From contig BEXV01003880.1 in assembly GCA_003118195.1 (NCBI GenBank), forward strand, positions 7,434 to 35,064: DNA of 27,631 bases. The letters run 5' to 3'. Below, in pieces: positions 18,190 through 27,631 of this stretch (positions are counted from its first letter, which is position 1; the number at the start of each line of letters is the position of its first letter). Made by a program: the position numbers and the translations under genes. The notes under the pieces are model-generated. The model was not told where the DNA came from. It was given only the letters and a program-made list of their open reading frames with translations, and ran no database searches. This stretch comes from Hemicentrotus pulcherrimus. Taxonomy: Eukaryota; Echinodermata; Echinoidea; Camarodonta; Strongylocentrotidae.

Positions 18190-21012
18190 CTCTAATACTT
18201 ACTATATTGTGTATTATAAATATGAATATAAAAATATATATATATCAGTGTGGATTTCTTGTGTACTGTATTTTGAAAGATTTTAAACAAGACGAAATCT
18301 CTAGTGGCGCAAATCTTCCATGCAAAAGAGTTTATCTTTGAAAAAAATTGTATTGTACAAATATGTTTGTCTTGTATCAATGTTCAACTATCTTGAAAAG
18401 AAAGTTATTGTGTGACTGTCATAATTGAAATGTGTTACTCCCCCAAGTACATATTCTTGTTCAAATATTGAAGGTAGCTGAATTCCCCATTAAGCATATT
18501 GAAGGAGGGTTTGTTTTACTTCCTGCAGTGTTATGGTTGTATTTGCAAATCAACGAATTTCATTTTTTTCATTCAATGATTGGGAGAACCTTTTGGAAGG
18601 GTCTCATCAAACACAATAATTGGGAACGATTTATCCAGAGTCTTGAATTAAGCTGACAGGTTCACCACCTGTATAAGGTGTTGTCAATGGTATAAAGTGT
18701 AAATGTACCACAAGGTTCTTGTAGTAATATACCAGTATCATGTCTAACCAATTTGTGAATAGTGTTTTGACATGAGGTTGTAATCGCAGTGTTTTCCCCC
18801 TTTTTTTTGACATGTCAACAGTGATTGGTTGTATATCCCTGGTTTGTGGACACCCTTTCATATACTTCTTTTTGATAAGAATCTTTTGTGATTGTTATGG
18901 TGTTTGAAGCATACCATAATGATGTGCCCGTGTAGCCAATCTGCTTTCATGCCTACTGTCTGTAATGAGATTAGCACATGAGCTGCAAACCTTTTTCTGA
19001 AATACTTTGTTAGAATAATTATAAATGTGTCATTAGCTAGTAGTTGGTAAGGGGTTGCATGATATAGTTTTGCTTTAGAATGTTGAACTTCTACTCTTTG
19101 AATGTCATGCTTAGCATCTAGAGGTGATGAACGACAGAAGCATGAAATTTCATGGGTAAGTAACTTTTCTTTACTATCTCCTGCTGTTCAATAGTGGTAC
19201 ATTCGTCAACGTTTTGAATGTATAATTTCAAGCTGTAGACAATAAGCACAAAACGTTTTGTTGGAGGATGAATAGTGTGAGACAAAGCAGGAAAAATCTT
19301 CTTGGGTATTTAACCAAGGATCTGACTGCCTTGTTTCATTCCAGAAAATTCTGTTTAGTTGGTTGTGCAGAAGAGACCCAAACACCGACTTAGTGATTTT
19401 ACATATGCTTGGCAGTGTGTGATGATGGTAGTAGGCCAAAATGAAAGTTTGAAGTCCAGAAGACAACTTCTTCTTTGGAAGTGAAGGATTGCTCACTATT
19501 CACTTTGCACATTTTGACAAATGTTGTTATGGCAGGAAAGATTTGGTGCTGATTCTCGTCATCTGCTATTAAAAGAATGTGTACAGTCGTGATATCAATC
19601 CAGTACTACAATACATGTACCAGACCAAAATCTTTCAGTGTTCATGAGCTACGAATAGATTTCTGCGCTATTCTCGCATGGGAAAGACAGAATGAAAATC
19701 AAAATATACCGGTAGGTGTAGAATGTGAAAGTTAGGTTTCCTTTTTCCTCCCTTATTTTTTGTGTATTAATTTCATTTTCTTGAAATATTATGAATGCAT
19801 TCAAATTACACATTTCAGTAGCACAGGAAAAATTTAATGGATATATTTTTTGATCATTTACGACTTTTAGTGCAATCATTGTTAAACAGTGCATTATGTG
19901 TTATCTGTAAGAATCTTTAATGAGAATATAAGGTACTAGTAGTGCACAAGGAAATTCAAAGAGCAAGATGAAATTCTTTATCATTTTTAGGTTTTTTGCA
20001 CAGGATGGGATAGGAGCGATACAATCTTTAATTTCCACTTCCTGCTTGGTAGAGGATACTCTGGAATTGGAATGTCGTGTGTGGTCTTATTTTTAATTTT
20101 AAAAAGAAAGAAAAATATTTTTTTGCACACTTTCTACTTGGCTTTCATGTGGACATATTGAGCTGTTGAAGCATCCCTCACCAGTGTTTTTAAATATCGT
20201 CACATTTAGAAACAAATTGTGTCTGTACATGGCACTTGTGTATTGGGAAAGGATTTGATTTGATGGAGAATGTGTCTACAAACTGCCAGTAAGAAATTTG
20301 TAGGATGAATCAAAATAATTATTTCCTCCTTTCTTTTCTAAACCATCGCTTTATCTCACATACTATGCCAAGATAGCATCCTGACATCTGAAATGATCTT
20401 ACTTTTGTATATATGTGATTAGACATTGCATTTTGCAGGTGTTAAATAATCGAGGATGAATGGTAAAGTTAACTGCCAAGTGCATGGAGAGGTATTGTAG
20501 TTGTTAACATTGCATAGTAATTGTTCGAAAAGCTTCCCAACATCAACGGTTAAAAACCATTTGAGTAGGACTGGTCATACAATTCAAAGAAAATCGGGTC
20601 AAATGGCTTTGTGTGGTGAAAATAAGAGTACTAATTTTTATGGTTAAACATATTTTTGACCTGACACTTGTCCACACAGGCGTTTAACGTTACCCAGTAT
20701 AAATCAGTACTTGGAAAGATGTGTATCATTACATTTGGGATTTACACAACTGTCTTTTGCGGAACTAGGATTACTGTGAGCCGATGTAGCTCTTGTGCAG
20801 TGTCAAGCTGTATAATTATAGAACCTCGTGCCCAATATAGAGGCAGGCAGGAGCATCTGTACCAGGTAATCAAAACATTGTTGCAAGAAGTAAATGAGCT
20901 TCTTGCTTACTTTTTGTTTTAATTTGTGGCATAAACAAAAGACCAAGCATGAAATAAGAAATGTACATAATATACTAAAAGCCATAATGTTGATGATCAG
21001 TGTTTGAATAAA
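18190..21012 (+). other. Probable long 3' UTR of AMPK beta, to AATAAA at 21007
   Basis: AT-rich, non-coding and free of obvious transposons. The first canonical AATAAA I find after the stop is at 21007-21012, followed by a GT-rich stretch. That would give a 3' UTR near 2.8 kb. An ATTAAA variant near 19568 could be used earlier. Transcript data would decide. Confidence 0.4.
21007..21012 (+). terminator. Candidate polyadenylation signal of AMPK beta
   Basis: AATAAA, followed 35-50 bases on by TTTCACGTTTGTGCC. It is the first canonical hexamer found after the AMPK beta stop. Confidence 0.4.
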
Positions 21013-21215
21013 ACTGTGAGCCTATGCATGTATCAATGTTACAGTTTCACGTTTGTGCCACTATTATTTTCCCAGGAAATATATCAATATTATGATGAAC
21101 AGCTTTATTCATTTCTGATTTTCTTATTGTGTGGGTATCATGCACAGAAAAGCATCTAGTCATCTGATTGCCGTGTAATGATTAATTACTCTACCACTTG
21201 ACATTATAATTTGAT

Positions 21216-21411
21216 GGGAAAAAGGGCGATTCCTTGGCCTGACCTATTTATCCATGTTGTATATCGTCGATTAAAAAGTGTGAATGCGGTGCAGCAAATA
21301 TGAATATTTGTGCCGTTCGCACAAAATTGCATGCATACTTTCTCTGCGCCATTTTAATCGACGATATACAACATGGATAAAGTAGGCTAGGCCAAGGAAT
21401 CACTTTTTCCC
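21216..21411. repeat. 196-bp near-perfect hairpin between the two genes
   Basis: The left arm 21216-21276 and right arm 21345-21411 are reverse complements with few changes. Shared blocks are GGGAAAAAG, GATTCCTTGGCCT, TATCCATGTTGTATATCG and TCGATTAAAA. The loop is about 68 bp. It is probably a MITE or fold-back element. No clear target duplication was found. Confidence 0.85.
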
Positions 21412-22129
21412 AATCACAGACTTCCTCAAATTTAATTTCTAGTGGTTGACCGAATGCGTCGAAAAACATGGTTAAAATTCAGAACATTAATATTCCAAGG
21501 TTGTACCCATTATATGGTTTCCATTTTTTGAAAGTTTTCCCCACCCAGAAATATAGCCCGAAACTTTAGGAGCAAGGCACTTGGATCCTGCGCAACGGTG
21601 CAAACGGAAGAGGACATTGCAGCGGTAATGTACATGTAGTATCGCAAGTACACTAGCAACAATGAGTTTCTATCCCATGCAAAAAATGGAGATCATACCT
21701 GTCTTACAATGAACTTGGTCATGACATTGGTGGGTAATTTAATAATGTGAAAAATTAAAAACTAGTAAAACGTTACGTTTATCAGCTGACCATTTAATTT
21801 ATTCTTAGATTATAAAACTGCATGAATTAAATTCTGCATGATTAATAAATATGCCATACACAGCTACTTTGGTTTATCAAACAATTACATTCAGCAGTTT
21901 GTTTTCTATTTTGCTGATCTTGTACAAAATTATTAGTATAGGTCTACTCAAACTAAAACTTTAGGCTTAAAAGAGTACATTCAATTTGGGGGACTTGTTC
22001 ATAATGAATCTACATAGTCCATTGATTTAAAAGCACTGAATGTCACTTTAATTTGTAATTCACACTAGGAGCTTCATTAATCTGTGGACTACTCTACATT
22101 TTAGAATGGACTGATTCGGTTTTCATTCG
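21412..22129 (-). other. 3' UTR and flank of PRDX5
   Basis: Non-coding. It contains the candidate minus-strand AATAAA at 21803-21798. No other feature is recognised. Confidence 0.5.
21798..21803 (-). terminator. Candidate polyadenylation signal of PRDX5
   Basis: TTTATT on the plus strand is AATAAA on the minus strand, about 330 bases after the PRDX5 stop. A second one is at 21104-21109, which would make the 3' UTR about 1 kb and include the hairpin at 21216. Confidence 0.45.
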
Positions 22130-22235
22130 TCACAGTTGGTTGAGCACATTGTCGGCCAGACTGCAGGTCAAACCGGTTCCATCTGGTTCTTCATTGACTG
22201 CTACCACATTTCCGTCCTTGATTACAAGGGAATAT
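22130..22235 (-). CDS. PRDX5: PRDX5 last coding exon with resolving Cys
   Basis: The acceptor CTTTGTAG is followed by A, which completes AG|A (Arg), then YSLVIKDGNVVAVNEEPDGT and GLTCSLADNVLNQL, then TGA. The resolving Cys codon is at 22165-22163. The 3' UTR runs to lower coordinates. Confidence 0.95.
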
Positions 22236-25131
22236 CTACAAAGAAATGAAAAATTTGATCAAACAAACAACATTCATTGTAAGAATATGTCAGTATCCCT
22301 GATAACTGATTTAGTTTGTTGTACAAACACCTTGGGGCTCCGGGACAATGCTCCACCCCCAATGGGAATGTCTTTTCTTTACTCAAGCCCGCCCCCCTCC
22401 CCATGAGTTTTTTTAAAGTGGTCCTGATGAAGCCCTGTACCAAAAATAGCATTTGTACAAGAATAACTCTTGTTATACATATCACCTTATAAATAATTTG
22501 TGGGAAAGGAGGCAACGTTCCCCCCCCCCCAACCATTATATGATATTCTTGCCGGGGGCTCCTACTCTAATCGTTCAGTAGCTCTAAAAAGCCGCCACCG
22601 CCTCACACCCTCAATTGAAATTCTCCCGAGGGCTTCTAGCCGAATTAAGTAGGTCCCAAGGAATCCCTGTACCAAAAATGGTGCTTATATTTCCCTAAGC
22701 CACCCGACTATTTATAATCCCTTGTGACTTACCTCTTTGATCGTTTGTTTCCAAGGAATGGAGTAGCATCAAGGACCATATCAACCGCCTAAATGGTATA
22801 GTTGAAATACAAAATGAGAATTTTCATTTCCAAATTCCAATACAGACAATTTAATAAAAAAATTACAAGCGAATAATATGACATATCGCAACATTCATCA
22901 TGAATGAATTAATATGTCGGTTGATTAAGGAATGACATAAAAGGTAACTTTTTTTGGTCATTCCTTAACAAAGCTATATACAATTCTCTGGAAACTGTTA
23001 CACTTTGAATTGACCGCTACTTGTACATTTCCGTTCAGATCAATTACACAAGAATGCTGTTTGAAAGCAAATTTCTTTTAATCTTTAAAACCATTGGGAG
23101 CCTGGTGGACGTTGAAAGAAGGCACTTAATGATCGCTGCATTCACAGGGGAGTGTTTCACAAAGACTAAGGCTTGCCATAGTTAAGTTCAACTTAAAGTC
23201 GATCTTGGTCTTTGTAAAACACTCCCCAGGAATCCTAAACATCTAAACATATCATTATGGCATTTACCATTTTACAAGTTCATTAAATTCATTGAAACTT
23301 GGAAAATATTAAATGGCAGATCAAAATTACACGCTGGCACATCAAGTTAAAACTATACAAGGGGAAAAAATTACCCTGTTATCCAGATTTTTTTGAACGA
23401 GGATGGAGTACAATGCTTTAAATTTGAATACACCGTTGAAGTCGGCGATCATGGGGAATTCGACACCGGGTGTTTACCCAATAACAGGTGTTGTCAATCA
23501 CCAGGGTTAGCCTTGAGTTTTATGACCATTAGACCTTATGTAATGCGTTGCTTTTCCTTTGCCTGAAGAATCTCCGAGCATGCTCCGAGAGACTAGGGGG
23601 TAATTCATGATGGGCCAACAGGTTTGCTGTGTGCAGATTTGTAATCCCATTAATGGTATTTCCACCAAGTCTGGTGTCAGCGAATTATGGCCTTCTGCAC
23701 ATGGAAACTGACTACCCACTCCCTTTAATGTATTGCTCTAATACCCCATTCACAGTGGTTTTGAAATTTGTAGCGGCTTTGTAGCGGAGCGGCGACACCG
23801 CCATAACACCGCTACAAATGCATTCACAGTAGAAAAGTTATCCCGCTGCAGCAGCGGGATAAATATCATGTACCCATTCACGCTGCGGCGGGTGATTTTC
23901 ATTACCTCGGTAACAAACACGTGTATGCATGGCTCCATGACCCGCGAGTGACCCCACGGCACGGAAAAACAATGAGGCAAGCTTGTAAAAGGTAAACATG
24001 TCAAGTTGCTTTTTGTATCCTCGTTCATATTACTTTTTAGAAAACTAGCATTTTTATTGCTTTCAGTCAGAATATTTTAATTTTTGAAGTGTGAAATATT
24101 TTTATTTGGATAGTTATAATATCTACATAATAATAAAATCAATTTGAATCCACTGGTTACTTTATGTTTCCCATTGCTGGAGAAAAGAGGTCAGTGATAG
24201 GTAAGTAAACAAATCACACGTGTTTGTCGCGGTGTTATAGCGGAGAGCCTTCACACCGAGTAAACACCACGACAGCAGCGGGACAGTCCCGCTGCTGTCG
24301 CGGTGTTTGGGGCCACTGTGAATGGGGTATTAGTGCATCAGACTAGATTAAACTCCCAAGGTGACTTTTAATCACTGTTTACTTAGCGAGTGATTATTTT
24401 GATACTATCCTTGGGAATGGAAAATATACATGGGACCATGCTCAGGCTTTCACAATGAAATTAGTTACCTTTGTAAACTCCCCATGTAGATCAGCTAGCA
24501 TTCTGACCTAGGAGGATAAAAAAGAAAAGATCATTGTCACGTAATGTCACACACACACAAACATCCCAAGTCGAACATTACTCTTAGTTGGACTTGAATA
24601 TTATGGAGAGCCATTTGTAGCCTTAAATGTATTCAAAAGCAAAAAATTCAAGTATCCACATCAAGAACATGAAATCTCCTTCATAATAGAAAATATGAAT
24701 GATTTGAATCAACATTTTATGCCTTTCAAAATAAATTTTACAAAATTATTTCAAAGATACTAACAGCTTTCCATTATTGTTAAGTTCAACTTAAGATCTT
24801 TGTGAAACACCCCCTGGATGTTAATAAATAATACTTGTTGGCTTGTTTTACCCGACTACTAGGTAAGCAAGCAAGGGAATTAATGTATTGCCAAAGACAC
24901 TAGTGCAATGACTTGGTTTTGAACCCTGGACATCCTGGTTACAAGTTCACTGCTCTATCACTGAGCATTTGTTTTAAAAAGTGTTTGAATAATATATACC
25001 TTGCCGTCAGCTTCATGTGCCTTCCCCCATGCAGCCATTACAAAAGGGTCATTGACGGACACACAGGCGATGACCTCTGCACCCTTGGCCTTCAGCTTGT
25101 CAAAGTCACCTACATATCCTGGCAGGTGAGT
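22130..25131 (-). CDS. PRDX5: Peroxiredoxin 5, last four exons (5' part outside window)
   Basis: Read on the minus strand, exons 25131-25000, 24507-24469, 22788-22733 and 22235-22130 join in frame to 110 residues and TGA. Peroxiredoxin 5 is an atypical two-cysteine thiol peroxidase that reduces hydrogen peroxide and organic peroxides in mitochondria, peroxisomes and cytosol, using thioredoxin. Visible are HLPGYVGDFDKLKAKGAEVI, the extra Cys in ACVSVNDPFV, RMLADLHGEFTK, the Arg of NKRSKRYS (human Arg127) and the resolving Cys of GTGLTCSLA (human Cys151), with exact spacing between these last two. The peroxidatic Cys exon (PGAFTPGCSK type) should be just upstream, but it is not found up to 27631, so it lies outside. 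All three introns are GT-AG. The C-terminus is NQL rather than the SQL of human. Confidence 0.95.
22236..22732 (-). other. PRDX5 intron before the last exon
   Basis: A 497-bp GT-AG intron on the minus strand. It holds C-rich tracts at about 22390-22400 and 22519-22530, and a weak duplication around CCCTGTACCAAAAATAG (22433) and CCCTGTACCAAAAATGG (22665). Confidence 0.8.
22733..22788 (-). CDS. PRDX5: PRDX5 exon AVDMVLDATPFLGNKRSK
   Basis: A 56-bp exon with acceptor CATTTAG and donor AGAG|GTAAGT. It has 18 codons plus two bases of the codon for the conserved Arg. It is two residues shorter than the same stretch in human PRDX5, and fits the LDAT..LGN.RSKRY form I recall from other invertebrate and microbial relatives. 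Confidence 0.93.
23146..23230. repeat. Short hairpin repeat, GGGGAGTGTTTCACAAAGAC
   Basis: AGGGGAGTGTTTCACAAAGA at 23146 pairs with the right end, which reads CTTTGTAAAACACTCCCC to 23228. The centre is near TTAAGTTCAACTTAA. Partial copies of the same family are at about 3041-3095 and 24780-24817. Confidence 0.75.
23738..24333. mobile_element. 596-bp DNA element with 21-bp perfect TIRs
   Basis: CTAATACCCCATTCACAGTG at 23738 is the exact reverse complement of the right end (24313-24333). Subterminal parts carry GC-rich palindromes (CCCGCTGCAGCAGCGGG near 23853; CAGCAGCGGGAC/GTCCCGCTGCTG near 24273-24298) and repeats of CGGTGTTATAGCGG in both orientations. TA occurs at both borders, so a TA target duplication is possible. 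There is no transposase. Confidence 0.85.
24469..24507 (-). CDS. PRDX5: PRDX5 micro-sized exon VRMLADLHGEFTK
   Basis: A 39-bp exon of 13 codons, phase 0 at both ends. The acceptor is CCTCCTAG and the donor AAG|GTAACT. It aligns to VRLLADPTGAFGK in human PRDX5. Its frame and conserved LAD..G.F pattern identify it despite its size. Confidence 0.92.
24780..24817. repeat. Half copy of the GTGTTTCACAAAG repeat
   Basis: TTAAGTTCAACTTAAGATCT then TTGTGAAACACCCCCTGG match one arm and centre of the hairpin at 23146-23230. Confidence 0.6.
24838..24975 (-). mobile_element. tRNA-derived SINE
   Basis: On the minus strand, TGCTCAGTGATAGAGC (24968-24952) is an A-box region and GGTTCAAAACC (24925-24915) is a B-box. 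Between them is an anticodon-like CTTGTAA loop (TGT, as in tRNA-Thr). The acceptor stem is absent, and the sequence runs on through GTGTCTTTGGCAATACATTA, a tail style seen in many fish and marine invertebrate SINEs. It is therefore a SINE and not a functional tRNA. Exact ends are uncertain. Confidence 0.75.
25000..25131 (-). CDS. PRDX5: PRDX5 exon starting THLPGY
   Basis: The acceptor TCCGTAG precedes ACT CAC CTG; the donor is AAG|GTATAT. It has 44 codons, phase 0 at both ends. In human PRDX5 the preceding residues are the active-site CSK, so the intron separates the peroxidatic Cys motif from this exon. A conserved non-catalytic Cys is at 25065-25063. Confidence 0.95.
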
Positions 25132-26764
25132 CTACGGAGTGAGTCATAGAGAAAATAAACACTATTCAGAGAATCAACCTTCCATCAAATATTTTGAAGT
25201 TATAGTTAATGATGACAAAAAAGTGTGCTGAAAAAAGACGTAAATTCATTGGATTACATTTTCCTTGTTCAGCTACAGGCATTATAGACCAGTTTTATAC
25301 AAATATCTTCAACATACCGGTACATTTTAAACCTGAAATGATTGCCGACATAGCAACCTACAATGTATATAGGCTGGATTCCAGTTATAGTAGTTCATTC
25401 ATTAATAACAGGGTTATGGAATAACATTTGGTCCACAGGAAAGAAACGTCCATAAATTTGAATGTGTTAGCTAACTGGTTTATTGATCAATTTAATTACA
25501 TAATATACTTATGAACCTACTAGAGATGTTTTTACAAATTTTGTTGTACGTTGTCCAGATTATTTTTGAAAATGAGGAGGGACTTCATGGAATTTCTGGT
25601 ATGACTTCATAAATACAAAAAAGTTTAATGCTTAGTTCTCACAAAAGCATTAAAAAAAAGAATAAAATTGCAAAAAAATATTCTGACAAGTGGAGGAAAG
25701 ACATGTAGGTGGAGACAACAGGTTCTAGGACAATTACCAGTATCCCTGGGCAATCGACCCCCATCCCCGACCAATAGCCCGTGGGAAAATTACCACCTAA
25801 GGACAAAACCCAAAAGAAAATTACCCCCCCCCCCCACCCGAGGACAATTACCCCCTAGGACAATGTTAGTTGTAGTTATTGTCTTTTTAAACAAATGTAT
25901 TATGTATTATCAGAGGTGTAATCATCTTTTTGATTTTTCTGGAGAAAAGTTGCAAGTCTATCCTGAGGAGGGCTTGGAAGAAACCTTATATCGTCAAAAT
26001 TTATCTGCATACCTATCAAGGGCTCCACGTTCACTTTCAGATTAGCTTTATCATGAGGCTTTGAAAAGTAATAGCAGGTACAATAACCAATACCGTATGT
26101 AAAAACATAAAAATGGTATCTTTATCTTGTACCGTGTATCTAGGTATAGTTGTATATTAACATGTAAAAAGAGGCCCTGGACTGATGCAATATAAATGTT
26201 GGAAACGCTGTACTATGTCGTCAATAATTAGAACACAAATATATTTTTCCTAGTTGTATTAGGCGTAAAATATCCACAACTCCAGCTGATCCCGGAAATG
26301 AGTGGTGTATATGAATTGAAATGAAAGTGAATAATTCTTAGTATTTTTGTCTTATCTGAAGAGTTATCTTTCATGAGGAAGGATGTCGAATACAGACGAG
26401 GAAGAACTGCAAATAATTTAATTGATGTAAATGGGATTTTTATCAATCCGTTTCTCCCTATATTTCGTGGTAATCAGGAACATTTTTTTTTCTGATTTAA
26501 ATTGTGATATTATCTCTCACTAAGACAGACTTCCATTTGCATATTTAGCTATTTTGACCTCCGTGTATTGCTTATATCGAAAATTGTATGTAATGTAATT
26601 TTAAAATGGAAATTTTAAATGCCTGAATGAATGAATAAATGTTAAAATCAATTAGGTGTAATAATTTAAAGCTCAAACAAAAACTTACCTGTTTGAAGTT
26701 TGAGTGTATTTTATGCGGAAGAAGAGGAAAGAGATTGATTTTGAAAATTATCCCAAATGAGTTT
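25132..26764 (-). other. PRDX5 upstream intron, left part
   Basis: No PRDX5 exon is found here on the minus strand. It contains the C-rich GACAATTACCCC repeat (25715-25865) and otherwise AT-rich sequence. Confidence 0.7.
25715..25865 (+). repeat. Degenerate GGACAATTACCCC repeat
   Basis: Loose repeats of GGACAATTACC, GGGAAAATTACC, GAAAATTACCCCC and GAGGACAATTACCCCC include a run of C. It looks like a decaying minisatellite. Confidence 0.6.
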
Positions 26765-27631
26765 AAGAACGAGCAGGAGTTATGATTATTTACTGGGCAT
26801 GTTGGGACTATCATGCAAAGAAACCGGGAGGATTGAAAATTTTCATTTCTTGGAAAAAACCCTTGCCATTTTCTCCGAAAAGGGGCGGTTTTGGAATTTT
26901 CGAATATTTAACATCCTTTTAGGGAACAGGAGTCATAATACTTCTAAGGGCATGTTACGACTATGATGGAAAGAAAAAGGAGGGGGTTGAAAATTTTCAA
27001 TTTTGGGCCAAATCTATGAGCTAACCCCTTGCCATTTCTTCCAAAAAGGGGCGGATGTTAAATTTTCGAATATTTGCCCTAACATCCATTTTGGGAACGT
27101 ACAGTAGTCATAATACTTCTAAGGGAATGTCGGGACTATGATGGAAAAAAAACAGAGGGAATTGAAAATTTTCAATTTTGGGCCAAATCTAGGAGCTAAC
27201 CCCTTGCCATTTTTTCCAAAAAGGGGCGGATTTTAAATTTTGGAAAATTTGCCCTAACATCCATTTTGGGAACGTACAGTAATCATAAAACTTCCAAGGG
27301 AATGTCAGGACTATGATGGAAAGAAAACAGAGGGGATTGAAAATTTTCATTTTTGGGCCAAATCTATGAGCTAACCCCTTGCCATTTTTTCTAAAAAGGG
27401 GCGGATTTTAAATTTTGGAAATTTGCCCTAACATCCTTTTTGGGAACAAACGGAAGTCATAATACTTCCAAAGGCATGTTAGGACTATGATGGAAAGAAA
27501 CCAGAGGGGATTGAAAATTTTCAATTTTGGGCCAAATCTATGAGCTAACCCCTTGCCATTTTTTCCAAAAAGGGGCGGATTTTAAATTTTGGAAATTTGC
27601 CCTAACATCCATTTTGGGAACGTACAGTAGT
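26765..27631. repeat. Tandem array of about 174-bp units, runs off the right edge
   Basis: The anchor CCTTGCCATT occurs at 26861, 27027, 27202, 27377 and 27551, so periods are 166, 175, 175 and 174. Each unit has GGGACTATGATGGAAAG, the palindrome TTGAAAATTTTCAA (degenerate in the first unit), GGGCCAAATCTATGAGCTAA, AAAAAGGGGCGGA and CCTAACATCCATTTTGGGAA. The first unit is the most diverged. It lies upstream of the PRDX5 exons, likely in an intron. Confidence 0.92.

Larger units (their letters stand above)
22789..24468 (-). other. PRDX5 intron with transposon
   Basis: A 1.68-kb GT-AG intron on the minus strand, carrying a short hairpin at 23146-23230 and the 596-bp TIR element at 23738-24333. 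The rest is plain non-coding sequence. Confidence 0.85.

Noticed and set aside
24912..24968. Functional tRNA-Thr (TGT) on the minus strand
   Set aside because: A- and B-box-like motifs are present, but there is no acceptor stem, and a SINE-type body follows.
26690..26700. CTTACCTG on the plus strand as a donor of an upstream PRDX5 exon
   Set aside because: The minus-strand translation before it does not give the expected PGAFTPGC-type active site in any frame.
1..27631. Prokaryote-type systems, CRISPR arrays, operons, ribosome binding sites
   Set aside because: The window is a eukaryotic nuclear locus with spliced genes; none of these is present.

Overview
This is an animal nuclear genome window: AT-rich, intron-rich, and full of short inverted-repeat transposons and microsatellites. 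Two conserved genes point away from each other's promoters (tail to tail). Exon-level identity, intron sizes and the repeat types (tandem-unit element with CGGAGGCAT hairpin, GTGTTTCACAAAG hairpins, tRNA-derived SINE) suggest a marine invertebrate deuterostome. A sea urchin or other echinoderm is the best guess, but this is inferred and not proven by the sequence.

Gene 1 (+ strand, 3168-18189) is complete in coding sequence. It encodes an AMP-activated protein kinase beta subunit of 275 residues in seven coding exons. It has an N-myristoylation start, a glycogen-binding (CBM48) module and the C-terminal alpha/gamma-binding domain. Six of the seven coding exons join in frame through GT-AG introns; intron 4 can only be joined in frame with a GC donor. 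Upstream non-coding exon(s) must exist, because the ATG exon starts with a splice acceptor at 3148, but I could not place them.

Gene 2 (- strand, 25131-22130) is the 3' part of a peroxiredoxin 5 gene. Four exons give the last 110 residues, including the resolving cysteine and the stop. The exon with the peroxidatic cysteine lies beyond the right edge of the window.

The rest is introns, UTR/intergenic sequence and repeats. Left to right: a TTAA-flanked MITE (1559-1935); a decayed Myb/SANT-like transposon gene fragment (about 5305-5640); a GCGTTTATCT-ended element (6165-6664); two hairpin elements (7187-7293, 8486-8697); a truncated retroposon (8059-8234); two further TIR elements (10591-10897, 11400-11770); a hAT-type element with a perfect 8-bp target duplication whose middle is an assembly gap (13456-15124); a tandem-unit element bounded by hairpins (15608-16332) with an inverted partial copy at 17490-17603; a 196-bp hairpin between the two genes (21216-21411); a 596-bp TIR element (23738-24333) and a tRNA-derived SINE (about 24838-24975) in PRDX5 introns; and a tandem array of about 174-bp units that runs off the right edge (26765-27631).

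I see no operon, CRISPR array, gene cluster or clearly new multi-gene system. The most interesting items are the GC-AG intron, the gapped hAT element, the hairpin between the convergent genes, and the hairpin-bounded tandem-repeat element.
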